A stretch of 64,000 nt of DNA from Gamarada debralockiae (Eukaryota > Ascomycota > Leotiomycetes > Helotiales > Hyphodiscaceae): the NCBI GenBank assembly GCA_002803225.1, contig NXFV01001552.1:1-64000 (forward strand). Reading direction: 5' to 3'. The notes beneath the pieces were generated by a model. The model made no database searches. It saw only the letters and a list, made by a program, of their open reading frames with translations, and was not told the origin of the DNA. The translations under genes were made by a program, and so were the position numbers. This document shows, one piece after another, positions 33,975 to 45,019 of this stretch (position 1 is its first letter; each line of letters begins with the position of its first letter).

Positions 33975-35263
33975 TCATTTCTTCTTCGGCGGGATAGCAG
34001 CACGTTTTAGAGCCTTCGCCTCCTTCGTTGTCCGTTTCCCGATATCCCATCCCCAGCCCCTTAGTACCTTGACGACTTTTGGTGTGATGGCTGCGGTGAT
34101 GGGGACTCGGACGAAGATGAAAGATTTGTGGATTGCATAGGCGAGGGCGAGTTGTGTTGTTAGACCTATCCAGACTGTTAGCATTTTAACAGGTTCATCT
34201 GATACTAGTTGAGGAATTGGATGGGGTATATGGAGATGGTGATAAGGATGGAAGAGAGGTGACACGTACTAGCATCCATCTTGTTCGCCTTATCCGCCTC
34301 TTCGACGCCCCAACCTGCCACCTCGACGTGCTCGCTGACTTGGTTGCTGCCTTCTATGTCATGTTCGGCCTTCTTCATTGACATACGCCAGTCGTGCCAT
34401 GTTTGTTTGACGGAGTTGGGGATGAAGCTCTGTACTGTGGATACTATGGTGTGCTCCCATTCTCCTGTAGATTGATCGTTAGCATTTTGTTCTGCTTTCG
34501 ACTGGAGTAATGAGACGAGAGTGGAGTGTCTAGTCTGCAGAGATTATTCCGTCCCTTTCGTTGTCTTGCCTTGCCAGACCAGAATGCTCCCATCCACTGC
34601 CCAATTGTCCCTATGCTCCAAACCCCCTTCCAGGGCATATTCCTCATGTATGTGTGTCTATTTCTCTACAACTCTGCCGATAATCCTCGCTCTCTCCGGC
34701 CTCTAAGCCCAGCACCAACCAAACCCTTCCCAAAAGAATCAAGAAAATTTTCACTTACCAATCCGATCCGTCCCCAAATGCCTAACCAGCATATAACAAA
34801 ACGGCAAATCCAACGCGCTCAGCGCGAAGTATACTCCCAGCGCACTCCATCCATACTCTCTACTCAACTTCCTCAATCTCGCACTTAAAGAGGTTGGCTC
34901 TGCTTCCGTTGCTCCTGCTGCGCCGGGAGAACCTAGATTCGGTGTAGGATTCGGCGACGTAGGTTTGCCGTTTAGTCGTGCCCGCGAGTTGTGGAAGAAG
35001 CGGAGAGTGCTGCGGAGGCGTTGTAGGATTGTGTTGTTTCGGAGTGATGATGGGGAGAAGGAGGGAGAGGGCCGGGCGTGTGAGGAGAATGTGAAATTCG
35101 TGGATTTGGTGGTGGTGAAGGAGGAGGGTTTTGAGCGAGTTGAGCGCGTGGTTGTGAAGGTTCGTTGGGTGAGAGTTTGGGGTATTCGTAGAGCTGATCT
35201 TGAGGTCTGGAAGGATCGCGAGACACCGCGAACGGAGGTGGTGGAGAGGGAGGTTCGTAACAT
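33975..35263 (-). CDS. Mitochondrial DUF1279 protein (FAM210/Nat2-like)
   Basis: Three exons on the minus strand: 35263-34759, 34464-34270 and 34165-33975; introns 294 and 104 nt. Product 296 aa. The first 95 or so residues are Arg/Ser/Thr-rich with almost no acidic residues, a strong mitochondrial presequence. The DUF1279 core reads LRKLSREYGWSALGVYFALS, LDLPFCYMLVRHLGTDRIG, and then the last exon LTTQLALAYAIHKSFIFVRV and ITPKVVKVLRGWGWDIGKR. The family includes yeast Nat2 and animal FAM210A/B, inner-membrane proteins linked to mitochondrial gene expression and metabolism. The 294-nt first intron is long for this window; a missed mini-exon is possible, but the joined frame is clean. The C-terminus is basic (PPKKK). 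Confidence 0.82.
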
Positions 35264-35974
35264 GTTGAACGTATGGAGATTGTGGTGGAAGATAGAGGTC
35301 GGGGTAGAGACTGGACAGAGACTTCGGTGTCGGATCCGTACAAATACAACCTCCCAATCTTGCAGATTCTCTGGCCTCTTCTTGACTCCCTATCTATCCT
35401 CTCAAATCACCAAAGGCCTTCAAACAAGTCTTCGAAGCTCTCTCTCGGGGATTGTAGCTCTCGTCCGACTGCTCCGGCCCAACAATACTGAAGTCGCGTG
35501 CCTCTCTCGTTTTGTCCTGTAAGGGAACGAAATTATCGTTTAGATCAGTGGATCTCTGGTCAATCTATTAAAAATATTATTATACGTATTAAGGGTGGTT
35601 GTAGTTGGCGAACGTTGGATTCAGTTGTGGTCTGACAGCATCAAAAAAATCTATTTGGTCGGCAAAATCCACTTGAGCCGACAGGGGGAGCGCTGCAGAA
35701 TGACGCTACAGCTTTAGAATGTTCCTCTGCCGCTTTTGTCTGTGGATCCAGTCTTTAAGGCAGCGGACAAAGGGGGCTCAGGTTCACAACGAAAAGACAT
35801 GAAGGACATGATATGTACTTTTCCCGGGCGCAATTTCCAGCTGTCCTCCAGACTATATACATGCAAACACAAGTCCTTGAGCTGCATAAGAGATAAATAC
35901 GGTAAAGGTAATCAATATGCACATTGAATCGAATCGAATCCTCCCTCCAAAACCCAAAATCCCTTTGCTATCCC
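35264..35974. other. Intergenic between DUF1279 and pectinesterase genes
   Basis: No gene recognised. The right end near 35925-35945 has a short GAATC tandem (ATCGAATCGAATC), probably in the 3' region of the pectinesterase gene. Confidence 0.4.
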
Positions 35975-37006
35975 CTATGCAAGGTAGCTTGTATCAACCC
36001 AGCTGGTGTACGAGCTTCCCAAAATGGTTGAGATGGTGAGAGCGGAGCTGAGCTTGGTGGAGAAACTGGCTCGTGTTCCAGATGCGCCAGTGCCGGTGTT
36101 GCCGTACTCCTCGAAGGTCACGTCCTCTGTGTTGGGTTCGCTGGAACTCCATACTTCCCAGCCAGCAGAGTTGATGATGTCGCTCAAGACGGTGTTTTGG
36201 AAGCAGACCCTGGCATACTCAGACCATGGGCGGCCGAGGTAGACGGTTCCGCTGCCAGCTGTAGAGCTGCCAGACGCAGCGACTGAGGACTTGTTGATCA
36301 CATAGTAGGAAACGTCAGATGAAGATGAGCGTCCGTTAGCAGTGATAGCTCCTCCACCAGCAGAGACTCTGATGTCTGAGGAATCAATCCAGATCCTGGC
36401 ATGTTGGCCGAAAATGAAGTCGACGGCACCTTGGATATAGCACTTTCCGTAAACTTGGTTTCCAGTCTCAGCCAAGAGGGTGTCTTGGTAGCCATAGAAT
36501 CCAACTCCGTAATAGCCCTGTTGGGTGTTGTAGGCTGAGAGAGCAATAGCCTGGGATCCTGAGCCGTAGGTGTTCTTAATGTTGATGTTGTAGAATTTGG
36601 TGTTTTCGGCCAAGTTGATCACTGTTCCGGTGGCTTCATCATCTGCGGCGCCGCTAGCAAGACTAGAGCTGTGCTGGATGTTGACAACATTGCTGGTGTA
36701 TGAGGTGGTGTCGGTTGTGTAGCCGTAGATGGTGAGGGCAGCAGATCGCGCTGGGATAGTGACTTGCTCGGTATATGTTCCAGGCAAGATGAAGATGCTC
36801 TGAGCGGTTGTGGATGTAGTGCTCAAGGAGTTGATGGCAGCTTGAATCTGAGATTATTAGTATTAAGATTTGAGATTTGGAAGGGGATAACTTACGGTAG
36901 AATATGTGCCTCCCGAACCAACGGTGATGGCACCAGAGGGAGCCGATGTTCGGCTCGCAGCCAGTGCTGCCGACACAAAAGAGCAGATAGAAAGTAGAAG
37001 ACGCAT
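35975..37006 (-). CDS. Pectin methylesterase (CE8), secreted
   Basis: Two exons on the minus strand: 37006-36896 and 36847-35975; 48-nt intron (GTAAGT...CTCAG). Product 327 aa. A signal peptide (MRLLLSICSFVSAALAA) starts it. The CE8 catalytic motifs are present in order: QAIAL (about 136), GYQDTL with the acid/base Asp (about 159), VDFIFG with the nucleophile Asp (about 180), and LGRPW with the substrate Arg (about 243). The enzyme removes methyl groups from homogalacturonan outside the cell. It is transcribed divergently from the polygalacturonase gene 1.6 kb away, whose substrate it makes. I chose the ATG at 37006 because it begins the signal peptide; an upstream in-frame ATG at 37120 only adds leader. 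Confidence 0.93.
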
Positions 37007-38619
37007 TATGTGAGAGGGTAAAAGAACGTGATGTATCAAAACATATGGTGATGAGCAGAAGGTACGAGGCGCCAAGAGACGAACCTTATAGGAATACGAC
37101 CCTGGAGAATTGTATGACAACGGAGAGACAAAATGAAGTCCATGGCGAATCCGGCCAAGCCCAAATTGCAGGTCGAAGCCACTGGGCTCCGGATAATTTC
37201 TGAAAGGATCAGAATGTGGGGAAGAAGGCCTGCAAAGAAGTCACGAAAAGCCTCATCGGCAAGGGGGTATTTGTGATAGAGTCGAACTTGATAGGAACGC
37301 ATAAGCTCTTTCAAGATGATCTGCTGCGGATAATCAGAGGATTTCGAAATCCCACCTCTCAGACGGGATCTTACACACCATTCTGCCAGTTATCCTCAAT
37401 TTCAAGTACCGATTGGGTGGAAATTCAATTTAAAAACAAAACATAAATATTCCATGCCGGCTGTGGTAGATAGAGTATTAGTGGATCTCCAACTAAGCTT
37501 TGAAACGTGACTATCAAGCATTGAGTGGTTGCTGGGATAGCACGGACGAAGCCTTGTATCTTTTGTTCATTTACTGCGACCTCTAATTCCGGTGATCCTT
37601 GGTGGGCTTTGCAAGGCCACCAATCAAAGACGGAAGTGGGCGGGTTTTCGACGTGGCCTGGAAGCAGGAACGCGTGCTGAAATGACTGCTGGTCCCCTTT
37701 ACTTGCGAGCGAAATCCTATGAAGGGCTACTCAGATCCCCGCTGAAGCTGTACTCGAGACCTGCTGTTGACCGTCTTGGGACTTGAACGCTCTCAGGTTC
37801 CGAGTGAATTGCTGTGGATTGACAATCTGTTGTAGCATGGAAAACGTGGTGAAAAGTTCATACGGAGGTCATTGCCGAATGCTCGACCCCCGCGAGTTGC
37901 ACGAACGGCGATGGAGAATTCGCGATGGAGAATCAACTATTATTTACCGGTACTCATTAGACGTTCCATAGCTATGCGACTTGTCAACCTGTCAGCCTGA
38001 TGAGGAAACCGTTTTGAACCCGTGGTCTTGAAAAATTGGTAAGATTTGAGGAGGCTCCGATATCTGAATGGAGGGAATTAACTTGGTGTTGGGCCCACCA
38101 ATTACGACTAATCGGCTTATATTCTACCCCACAGTTGGGGCCGCAACTTTAATTTACACGAAACGGGAAGGTACCTCCGTACCGAAGTCTTCAAGTAAAC
38201 ACCCTAACACCCTTCGACCTCAGCTCCACCAAGAGGAGATCCAAGCTGTGCCGATTGCTGCCATTCCTTCTTTTGGCAACGTGGAATGCATAATGGGGCC
38301 TTTCATTTAGAGTAAGGACGGGACTCATCTAAATGATAAAAGCCCATCCTTAGCGGAATGGCTTGATGACGGTGCGAAAAAGCCTAGAGGGGATCACTGG
38401 GCCTGCATGACAAGGCAATTTGTATACCAAAAACGTCTGTGGGATTTCTCCTAGCGAAGATGTCTTAGATCAAGCTCATCTCCTCTTCGCTTGGCCATAT
38501 AAGATGCCTCTGTAGTGCCCTTGGCTACCTTTTCTTTCCAGTCTCCCATTCTATACCTTCTCTCTTGGTATCTTGGCAGACTCTCCTTTTCAGACACTCT
38601 TTTAACCTCATCTTCCATA
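37007..38619. promoter_or_regulatory. Shared divergent intergenic region of the pectinase pair
   Basis: No gene inside; the two pectinase genes read outward from it. It includes a CCAAT at about 38098 and the TATA-like box listed next. Co-regulation by pectin-responsive factors is inference from the layout. Confidence 0.5.
38498..38503 (+). promoter_or_regulatory. TATA-like box of the polygalacturonase gene
   Basis: CATATAAG lies about 120 bases before the start codon and is followed by a C/T-rich leader, a plausible core promoter spacing for a secreted-enzyme gene. Confidence 0.45.
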
Positions 38620-40020
38620 ATGGTTCAATTCATCAAGGCCCTTGGGCTCTTGCTCAGTGCGGGCACTTTTGTTTCGGCGGTCCCTAGTAAGTACTTCTCA
38701 GAGTCTTCGGGCCGAGTTCGTGAGTTGTAGCTGAAGCTATGCTTCCGGAAACGGATTTCAATTGAGTTCAAGACTCATGAAACCTCGCTCGGCTCTCTCC
38801 CTCTTCCCCATTTGAGAAAATGCTGACTCCGATATTTTCACAGTGCCCACTGCGGCTCCTGACCTCAACAACGCTGCTTCTCTTCACAAGCGTGCTTCTT
38901 GCACTTTCACTGCTGCCTCTGCCGCTAGCAAGTCAAAGACATCTTGTGCTACCATTGTTTTGGACAACATTGCTGTTCCATCTGGCACCACTTTGGATCT
39001 CACCGGTCTTACATCGGGTACTCATGTGAGCCTCATAACCCACTACTCTTGGACAATCTAACAAGTTTTGAGGTCATCTTCGAGGGAACAACCACCTTCG
39101 GCTACGAAGAGTGGTCCGGCCCCCTGATCTCCGTTTCCGGAACAGACATCGTAGTGACTGGAGCCTCGGGCCACGAAATCAATGGAGAAGGAGCCAAATG
39201 GTGGGACGGAAAGGGTTCCAATAGCGGCGGCAAGACCAAGCCCAAGTTCTTCTACGCCCACTCTCTGAAGGGCACGTCCTCCATCACTGGTCTCAACATC
39301 GTCAACACTCCCGTCCAAGCCTTCTCGATCGACTCCTCCACCGGTCTCACCCTCACAGACATCACTATCGATAACTCTGCCGGAGATACCGATTCACTCG
39401 GTCACAACACCGATGGTTTCGATGTTGGTTCTTCCACTGATATTACGATCTCCGGCGCTGTCGTGAAGAACCAGGATGATTGCTTGGCTATTAACTCTGG
39501 TACTACTATCAAGTTCACCGGGGGCAACTGCTCAGGAGGTCACGGTCTCTCAGTCGGTTCCGTAGGAGGCCGAAGCGATAACACTGTTGATGGCGTTACC
39601 ATTGAATCATCTTCAGTCACTAATTCCGTGAACGGTATCCGTATCAAGACAGTTAGCGGAGCTACCGGAACAGTCAAGGGCGTTGCTTTCGAGAGTATCA
39701 CTATGTCTGGTATCTCTGGTTACGGTATTGTTATTGAGCAGGATTATGAGAATGGAAGCCCCGTAAGTCTATTCCAGATCTAATAAGATAGAGTGGTTTG
39801 CTGATTTGTGCTTGAACAGACTGGAATCCCAACAGCCGGTGTCCCCATCACCGACCTCACAGTCTCCAAGGTCACCGGATCCGTCGACTCCAGCGCAACC
39901 AACATCTATATCCTGTGTGCATCCGGAGCTTGCTCTAACTGGACCTGGAGTGGTAATGATATCACTGGAGGAAAGACGAGCACCAAGTGCAAGAACATTC
40001 CTTCAGGCGCTTCTTGCTAA
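38620..40020 (+). CDS. Endo-polygalacturonase (GH28), secreted
   Basis: Four exons: 38620-38686, 38844-39025, 39073-39762 and 39820-40020; introns 157, 47 and 57 nt. Product 379 aa. A signal peptide ([13 protein letters not shown]) and a short propeptide ending in Lys-Arg (LHKR/ASCTF), a Kex2-type site, start it. Catalytic GH28 motifs are all present: NTDG (about 195), QDDC (about 217), GHG followed by LSVGSVGG (about 239) and RIK (about 273). The enzyme cleaves de-esterified homogalacturonan internally. Paired Cys near both ends fit the family's disulphides. The length is normal for fungal endo-PGs. The first intron is longer than the others; its exact acceptor (TTTCACAG) gives a good frame. 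Confidence 0.93.
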
Positions 40021-41089
40021 GTGTTTGTTGATGGGTGGGTTAGGCTTGAAGCTTGTGGAGGGGAAAGTCGCTGGCGAGAAGTAAGGAGTGAGGACGCAGT
40101 CCATTTATATTCTGCTGTATAAATTTGACAAAAAGCAATTTATATTCTTGCATATCACAATGATACCCTTGACGACACTTCTAAACATCTTCGTTCTTCT
40201 GCTGCTTCATGTGAAAGCATCAATTATCTCGGAAGCGATGAGAGGAAATGCGGTCGTCGAGACCATGATCAAAGCCCATCCTCTGGCATACTCTTACACC
40301 CTCCCGTAACTGTCGTCTGTTGCTTTGGACTTTGTACACAGTGCGGATTTTCGATAACTATATCGTGTCAATAGCTATCTCTGTCGCGAGGGATTTTTCC
40401 TTGTCGACAGTCCCAGCGATGTTGACCATTCATATCCAATCACAATTTATCATGGAAAACTCCGAGAAGAGGTCATTCTACAGAAGACAGAGTTATTGAG
40501 TGGAACGTCGGTATAAGATGGGATACCTCAGCAAGCGATCTGCTCTGACGGGTGGTAGAGACGCGCTCCCAATATACGAGGGGATTTCGAGGAATGTGGT
40601 GAGGGGGAAAGGAGGCTCTAGGTATTTGAAATTGTTCAAATTCAATCAGCATGGAATGGCTTAGAGAAGATATCTCATGGTTTGTTAATTTGTAGCTTAC
40701 ATTTGTGTAGTTTGTTCAATTCATGTCAATGATAGTCCCCCAGATTCTAGGACTAAGAACGTCCATATATCCAGCCCCAGGATGGTTCAATACCAGTGAA
40801 TGATTCACAGGGATACTCACTATGTTGAAGTTACCTCGAGAGTAACAGCTTACAGCGCTTACTTTCACAGCTAAGATAGAGATCATTGGGTACTTAGACA
40901 CTTACTCAATAAAGCCAATTCCAGAGTCTTATCTTTCTGTATGAGTCTACCGTCCAAAACGCCGCGCCATGCAATTCCCCCAAGAATTCCTTTCCGTTCC
41001 AATGTCCCACTGTCATACCAGCATAACTCATTTCGTACAACTCAGGCCCCAGTATTCCTCTGCCAGTTACTCCTCAACCCTCCTCAGCA
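40021..41089. other. Intergenic; no supported gene
   Basis: A short frame at about 40160-40309 begins with a hydrophobic stretch like a signal peptide (LTTLLNIFVLLLLHVKA) but ends after 50 codons and is probably chance in the 3' region of the PG gene. Nothing else recognised. Confidence 0.35.
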
Positions 41090-41764
41090 TCAGCTCTTCT
41101 CCTTCACACCACCACTCTTAGCCTTAGGCATCTTCTCATACGCATTCGGACTCCTCGCCCTCCCCTTCCCTTTGCCCTTCCTCCTTCCATGACTGTGCCC
41201 ATGTCCATGATCGTGATTATGCCCATGATTATGTCCTTCCCGTCTCGGTGGTCTCGCAGACCCATCATCCCCGCTATCGTTATCGCTGTCATCTGAGGAG
41301 CTGGAACTCTCATCGCTGGATTCGTCGATTCCGCGTGGGGCGTGGTATATGCAGCATACTATTCCGCAAATTAGCATTTGCTCCCAGATCCTCTCCACGA
41401 ACCTAAAATTTTCTTCCCATTCTCCAACCAGCCTCCTATTCCGCAAAAACCACACCATAAACCCAGCAGAACAGAGAGAAGAAAGGTAAGAATAAAGCAA
41501 CGCGCCTTTACTGCTCTTCCTTCCCAACCCCTCATTATCAACCACACCCTCCGCCCACTGTATCCTCTTGCGTATCCTCTCACCACCATCTCCTACATCG
41601 CTCTCAGCCTCTTCCTCTCTCGTTGCCCCTCGAAGATGTAACACCGCTTGCGTTTGTCGAGGTTCCGTCGTTGTTATGGAAGGTGCGGGCTCGACTTGGA
41701 CTTGGGTCTGAGGACCGCGTGTGCGTGTCCCGAGGGGTGTGGAGGAGCGGGAGAGCGTCGCCAT
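41090..41764 (-). CDS. ypi1: Type 1 protein phosphatase inhibitor, Ypi1/PPP1R11 type
   Basis: Two exons on the minus strand: 41764-41506 and 41358-41090; product 175 aa. The diagnostic core RIQWAEGVVDNEGLGRKSSK joins across the intron to VCCIYHAPRGIDESSDESSS, the PP1-inhibitor signature. It regulates PP1 (Glc7) in the nucleus. The C-terminus is acidic Ser-rich, then a His/Gly/Asn run (HNHGHNHDHGHGHSHG), then Lys/Arg-rich. The intron (41359-41505, 147 nt) starts GCGCGT instead of GT and ends AATAG, with a GCTAAT branch site. The unspliced frame stays open (147 is a multiple of 3) but would insert 49 residues, including a hydrophobic stretch, into the conserved core. Confidence 0.87.
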   Translation of the reverse strand: MATLSRSSTPLGTRTRGPQTQVQVEPAPSITTTEPRQTQAVLHLRGATREEEAESDVGDGGERIRKRIQWAEGVVDNEGLGRKSSKGALLYSYLSSLCSAGFMVWFLRNRRLVGEWEENFRFVERIWEQMLICGIVCCIYHAPRGIDESSDESSSSSDDSDNDSGDDGSARPPRREGHNHGHNHDHGHGHSHGRRKGKGKGRARSPNAYEKMPKAKSGGVKEKS

Positions 41765-42229
41765 CTTGCCTTCCTTAACTATTCGTCTCTGAATGTGGAG
41801 TGGTCGGTGAGGAACTAGGTGTTTGGGCCCTTGTGGGGGAAGGCTGCTGTGTTTTCGAGGCGGGATATCAATCTTGATTTTGTAACCAAGCGTTCTTGAA
41901 AGAAACCTTTGCACAGATCGGGGATTTATGATCGAGATACGTGTGCGTAGATTTCTGGTATGGTAGGAGAATATGAGAAGGGGGAGAATTAGGGAAATCG
42001 GGAGGTTGTTTCCAGGTTTATTTGTTTGGCGGCATGGAAGTTCGTTGCCCCCCACGTCACTTTTGCCGACTCTCCCCGCGACGGGAATGAGAGGCATCAC
42101 GTGGGCTTTAAAAGGGCCTCCTTTTCATTTACCGTTGAATTCATACCCGTTCCGCAATACGAAAGAGAACGATGTTTTGGCAAAAAGCATTTATACATTA
42201 ACTCACTGCCGTATTCTATAATTCATCTA

Positions 42230-43829
42230 TCATACCCTCATCATATCCAAAACAAGCAACCCCACCACCGCCCCCAAAATCATGACACTACTCCCCCCGA
42301 CCTCCACTCGTCCCTCACCATTCGGGGCCTCTTTAGGAGAAACAACCGTAGCAGTAGCCTCAACCGTCGAACAACTCGCAGTCCCACATTCATATCCAGA
42401 CGGACAGCAATTTCCTCCCACGCTCGCAGCACAGGTGAACCATCCTGAAGCGCAATTGCCTGTTGGATTCGCTGTCGTTGCTGCTGCTCCTACGGGAACT
42501 ACAATAGTCACGCCAGAACTAATGATGGTTGTGGAGGATGTGGCAGGACAGGAGGTGATATCACAGTTTCGTCCCGTGCGACAGCAGCCGCCGGCGTAGT
42601 ATGCTTCGCACGCGTAGAAGCCCGTTGGGCAGGTGGTGACTAGATCTGTGGAGGAGGAGATGGTCGTGGTGTCTCCCGTGGGCCGAACGGGAACGACGCC
42701 TGTGGCTGTTGCGGTACTTTGACTGGTAACGACGAGGGTCGTGGTTGGTGTGCTTTGAGAAGACAGAGCAATGCAAGAGGACATTGAGGCACATGCATAT
42801 CCATCTCCACAGCATCCTCCTCCCATACCCACTGGGCAGGCGTGAGAGTTCGTTGAGCAGGCAAGGGTGGTCTGGAGACCCGTATATGTACTCGTTGATA
42901 CACTCGTCGTAGGCGTCACTACAGTAGTCGCCGTTACAGGCGTCACAACCGTGACGATCGTCAAGCTCGAGGAAGCTTGGACATATGTCGAAGTAACGAC
43001 TGCCGTTGCTAAAGCAGTAGAATTCAAGACACCTGCCCCAAAGATTAGCTTTCCTTCCCCTCAATTTCAAAAACGAGTTGAATAACTTACAGCCGACTCC
43101 AGCACAAACATAATTAGGTATACAACACCCTCCCCCAAGATTATCAGGACAAGCCAAATTCGGCGCATCGCAAGTAGTGATCGTCCCTCCGCAGCTACTT
43201 CCATTCGGACAACATCCCACCGGTCCTAACCCCGTATCTGTTATTCGAAAGCATGTTTCGTCCGTGGCACAACAGCTATTCGGATATCCGATTGCAGAGC
43301 AAGACGATGTGCCAGTCGGACACGAGAATTGCCTACCTTCGAGCACTGCTAATGCTGCTGCGTCGTCTTGTTCTCGAGCTCTGAGATCTTGCTTGCCAAA
43401 GTCGTGTTCTGTGTGCAATGCGAAGGCAGGTCGATAGGTGATTTGCATCGAGGCATTGGCTAGCAAGGCAGCTTCCTCATCTTCGTCTCTCCTCCGCAGG
43501 ACAGAGCTGGAAGACATACTGAGCATGGGCGATTGCTGCTGCTGCGAATTTTCCCCAAATTGCCAGTATTCCATGTAAAACTTCTCCCCCTCATCATCAC
43601 TCATCTTCAGTACTCCCACCGGCCTCCTTTCATTCCCCGATTCCCCATCTATAACTTCTGTATCTCTTCTCGCAGACGCTCCGGGCCAATATTTGAGTTT
43701 CGAAAGCAAATTGAACGGCCACCGCGCAGTAGCTTTCTCATTATCCCCCGCACATGCCGTTTGGGAATATGAAGCAACAAGTAGTAGTATCGAAGCCGGC
43801 AGGCCCAGAAATTTCGAATCGAGTCGCAT
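42230..43829 (-). CDS. GPI-type cell-surface protein with repeated cysteine modules
   Basis: Two exons on the minus strand: 43829-43091 and 43032-42230; 58-nt intron (GTAAGT...GGCAG). Product 513 aa. It has a signal peptide (LGLPASILLLVASYSQTACA), a charged region, then five modules of the form CP.G...C…GGCC..GY.C…C, for example CPTGFYACEAYYAGGCCRTG and CASGWFTCAASVGGNCCPSG. Ser/Thr-rich linkers separate the later modules and are likely O-glycosylated. The C-terminus has a hydrophobic tail (VMILGAVVGLLVLDMMRV) after a small-residue stretch, as for GPI attachment. The module looks like a small disulphide knot. This type is common in ascomycete walls; the function is unknown. Confidence 0.82.
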
Positions 43830-44395
43830 GTTCGCGTTCGCGGCTGCAAAATCGTGGATGGGTAGAAGGTGCGGGACTTAAGGCAAGGCTGTTCTCAAGC
43901 CTTGACGTCGACTCCAATGCGCTCCGTCCTCCGTAGATAGCTTAAACGCTGCTTGCTAGCATAGAAAGGGAAAGAAGGGGGAAAAAAACTCATGCGCAAT
44001 TGTTCGGATATGAGAGAGGTATGGGAGGAATTTTAGTAAGTTCTATTTGGGTGAACAGTAAGCTTGGTGGAGATGTGGCTGGGATTTTGATCTGCCAAAG
44101 CAAGGTTTTGGAGCTTGGTTAACGAAGAGGCTGGGGATGGCGAATTTGTGGATCCTGGATCCTTACCTTTGCAAACTCGCTGTGCCCTTCAGATACTAAA
44201 TCGACCACAGTAGAGAAGATTTTGGCACCTAGAGAATTGACATCAGAGCCTTGCGACGTAATCGCAGGGCTTCTTAAGTTATCATCGCGTATCAGCCTCC
44301 CCCACGTGATCTCGCGCCTGAATTTCTAATCCCAAAACTCTCACTCTAATCTCTTCTTTCCCAGCTTTAAACAGCAATATGTGAAAGCGGCAAAC
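43830..44395. promoter_or_regulatory. Divergent promoter region of the GPI-type gene and atl1
   Basis: 566 bases between two divergently read genes, no open frame of interest. It holds both promoters. Confidence 0.45.
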
Positions 44396-45019
44396 ATGCC
44401 ACGAACAGACGAAGCAGAGGCTTTCTTCCATGCCGTGTACCGCGCAATCCAAGAGATACCCCACGGGAAAGTGACGAGCTATGGGCATATCGCGAGACTG
44501 ATTGGAACCCGTGAGTATTGGCCAATTTCTACGCGTTGTGGACATTTGAGGCTCTCGGATCTATTTAGATAGTTTAGAGGGGACTGAAAGGTTAGGTGTA
44601 GGTGGTCATGAGTACAATACTGATGGTTAAGCAGCACAACGCCCACGTCAAGTTGGAGTGTGCCTCAAGCATCTTCCATCCGATCGGTCGATGACCTTTC
44701 ATGATGGCAATGTGCCTTGGCAACGCGTTATTAACTCTAAAGGTGGCATATCTCCTAGGTAAGCATGTATTTCCGTTGAAGAACCTTGGAGGCATCCATC
44801 ATATTCAAGAAGATGAATCCTAACGCTGAGCGTAGAGGTCATCCCTCGGGAGCAGCAAATCAAGCAGCAGTACTTCGAGGTGAAGGCGTCACTGTTACTA
44901 GAGGCAATTTGGGGGAATACTTGGTAGATTTATCAGAGTATGGTTGGTTCCCACGCCAACTCCCAAGTCATGCTGCAGAAGGACTGGATCCATTCGTTGA
45001 TTCTGAGGACGAGGAATAA
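44396..45019 (+). CDS. atl1: Alkyltransferase-like DNA repair protein (Atl1)
   Basis: Three exons: 44396-44510, 44635-44758 and 44836-45019; introns 124 and 77 nt. Product 140 aa. It aligns with the DNA-binding domain of O6-alkylguanine transferases: IPHGKVTSYGHIARLIG, QVGVCLKHLPS, and the active-site segment VPWQRVINSKGGIS. The cysteine of the normal PCHR site is Trp (PWQR), the defining change of ATL proteins. These bind O6-alkylguanine without repairing it and pass the lesion to nucleotide excision repair. The last exon gives GAANQAAVLRGEGV, also conserved, and an acidic tail. The ATG at 44396 is the first in frame and fits the family start. Confidence 0.9.

Noticed and set aside
40160..40309. 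Possible small secreted protein after the polygalacturonase gene
   Set aside because: Hydrophobic start only; short, low-complexity, in the 3' region of another gene, no Cys.
41359..41505. Membrane span inside the ypi1 open frame (LLYSYLSSLCSAGFMVWFL)
   Set aside because: It lies in the intron that splits the conserved PP1-inhibitor core; the frame is open only because the intron length is a multiple of three.
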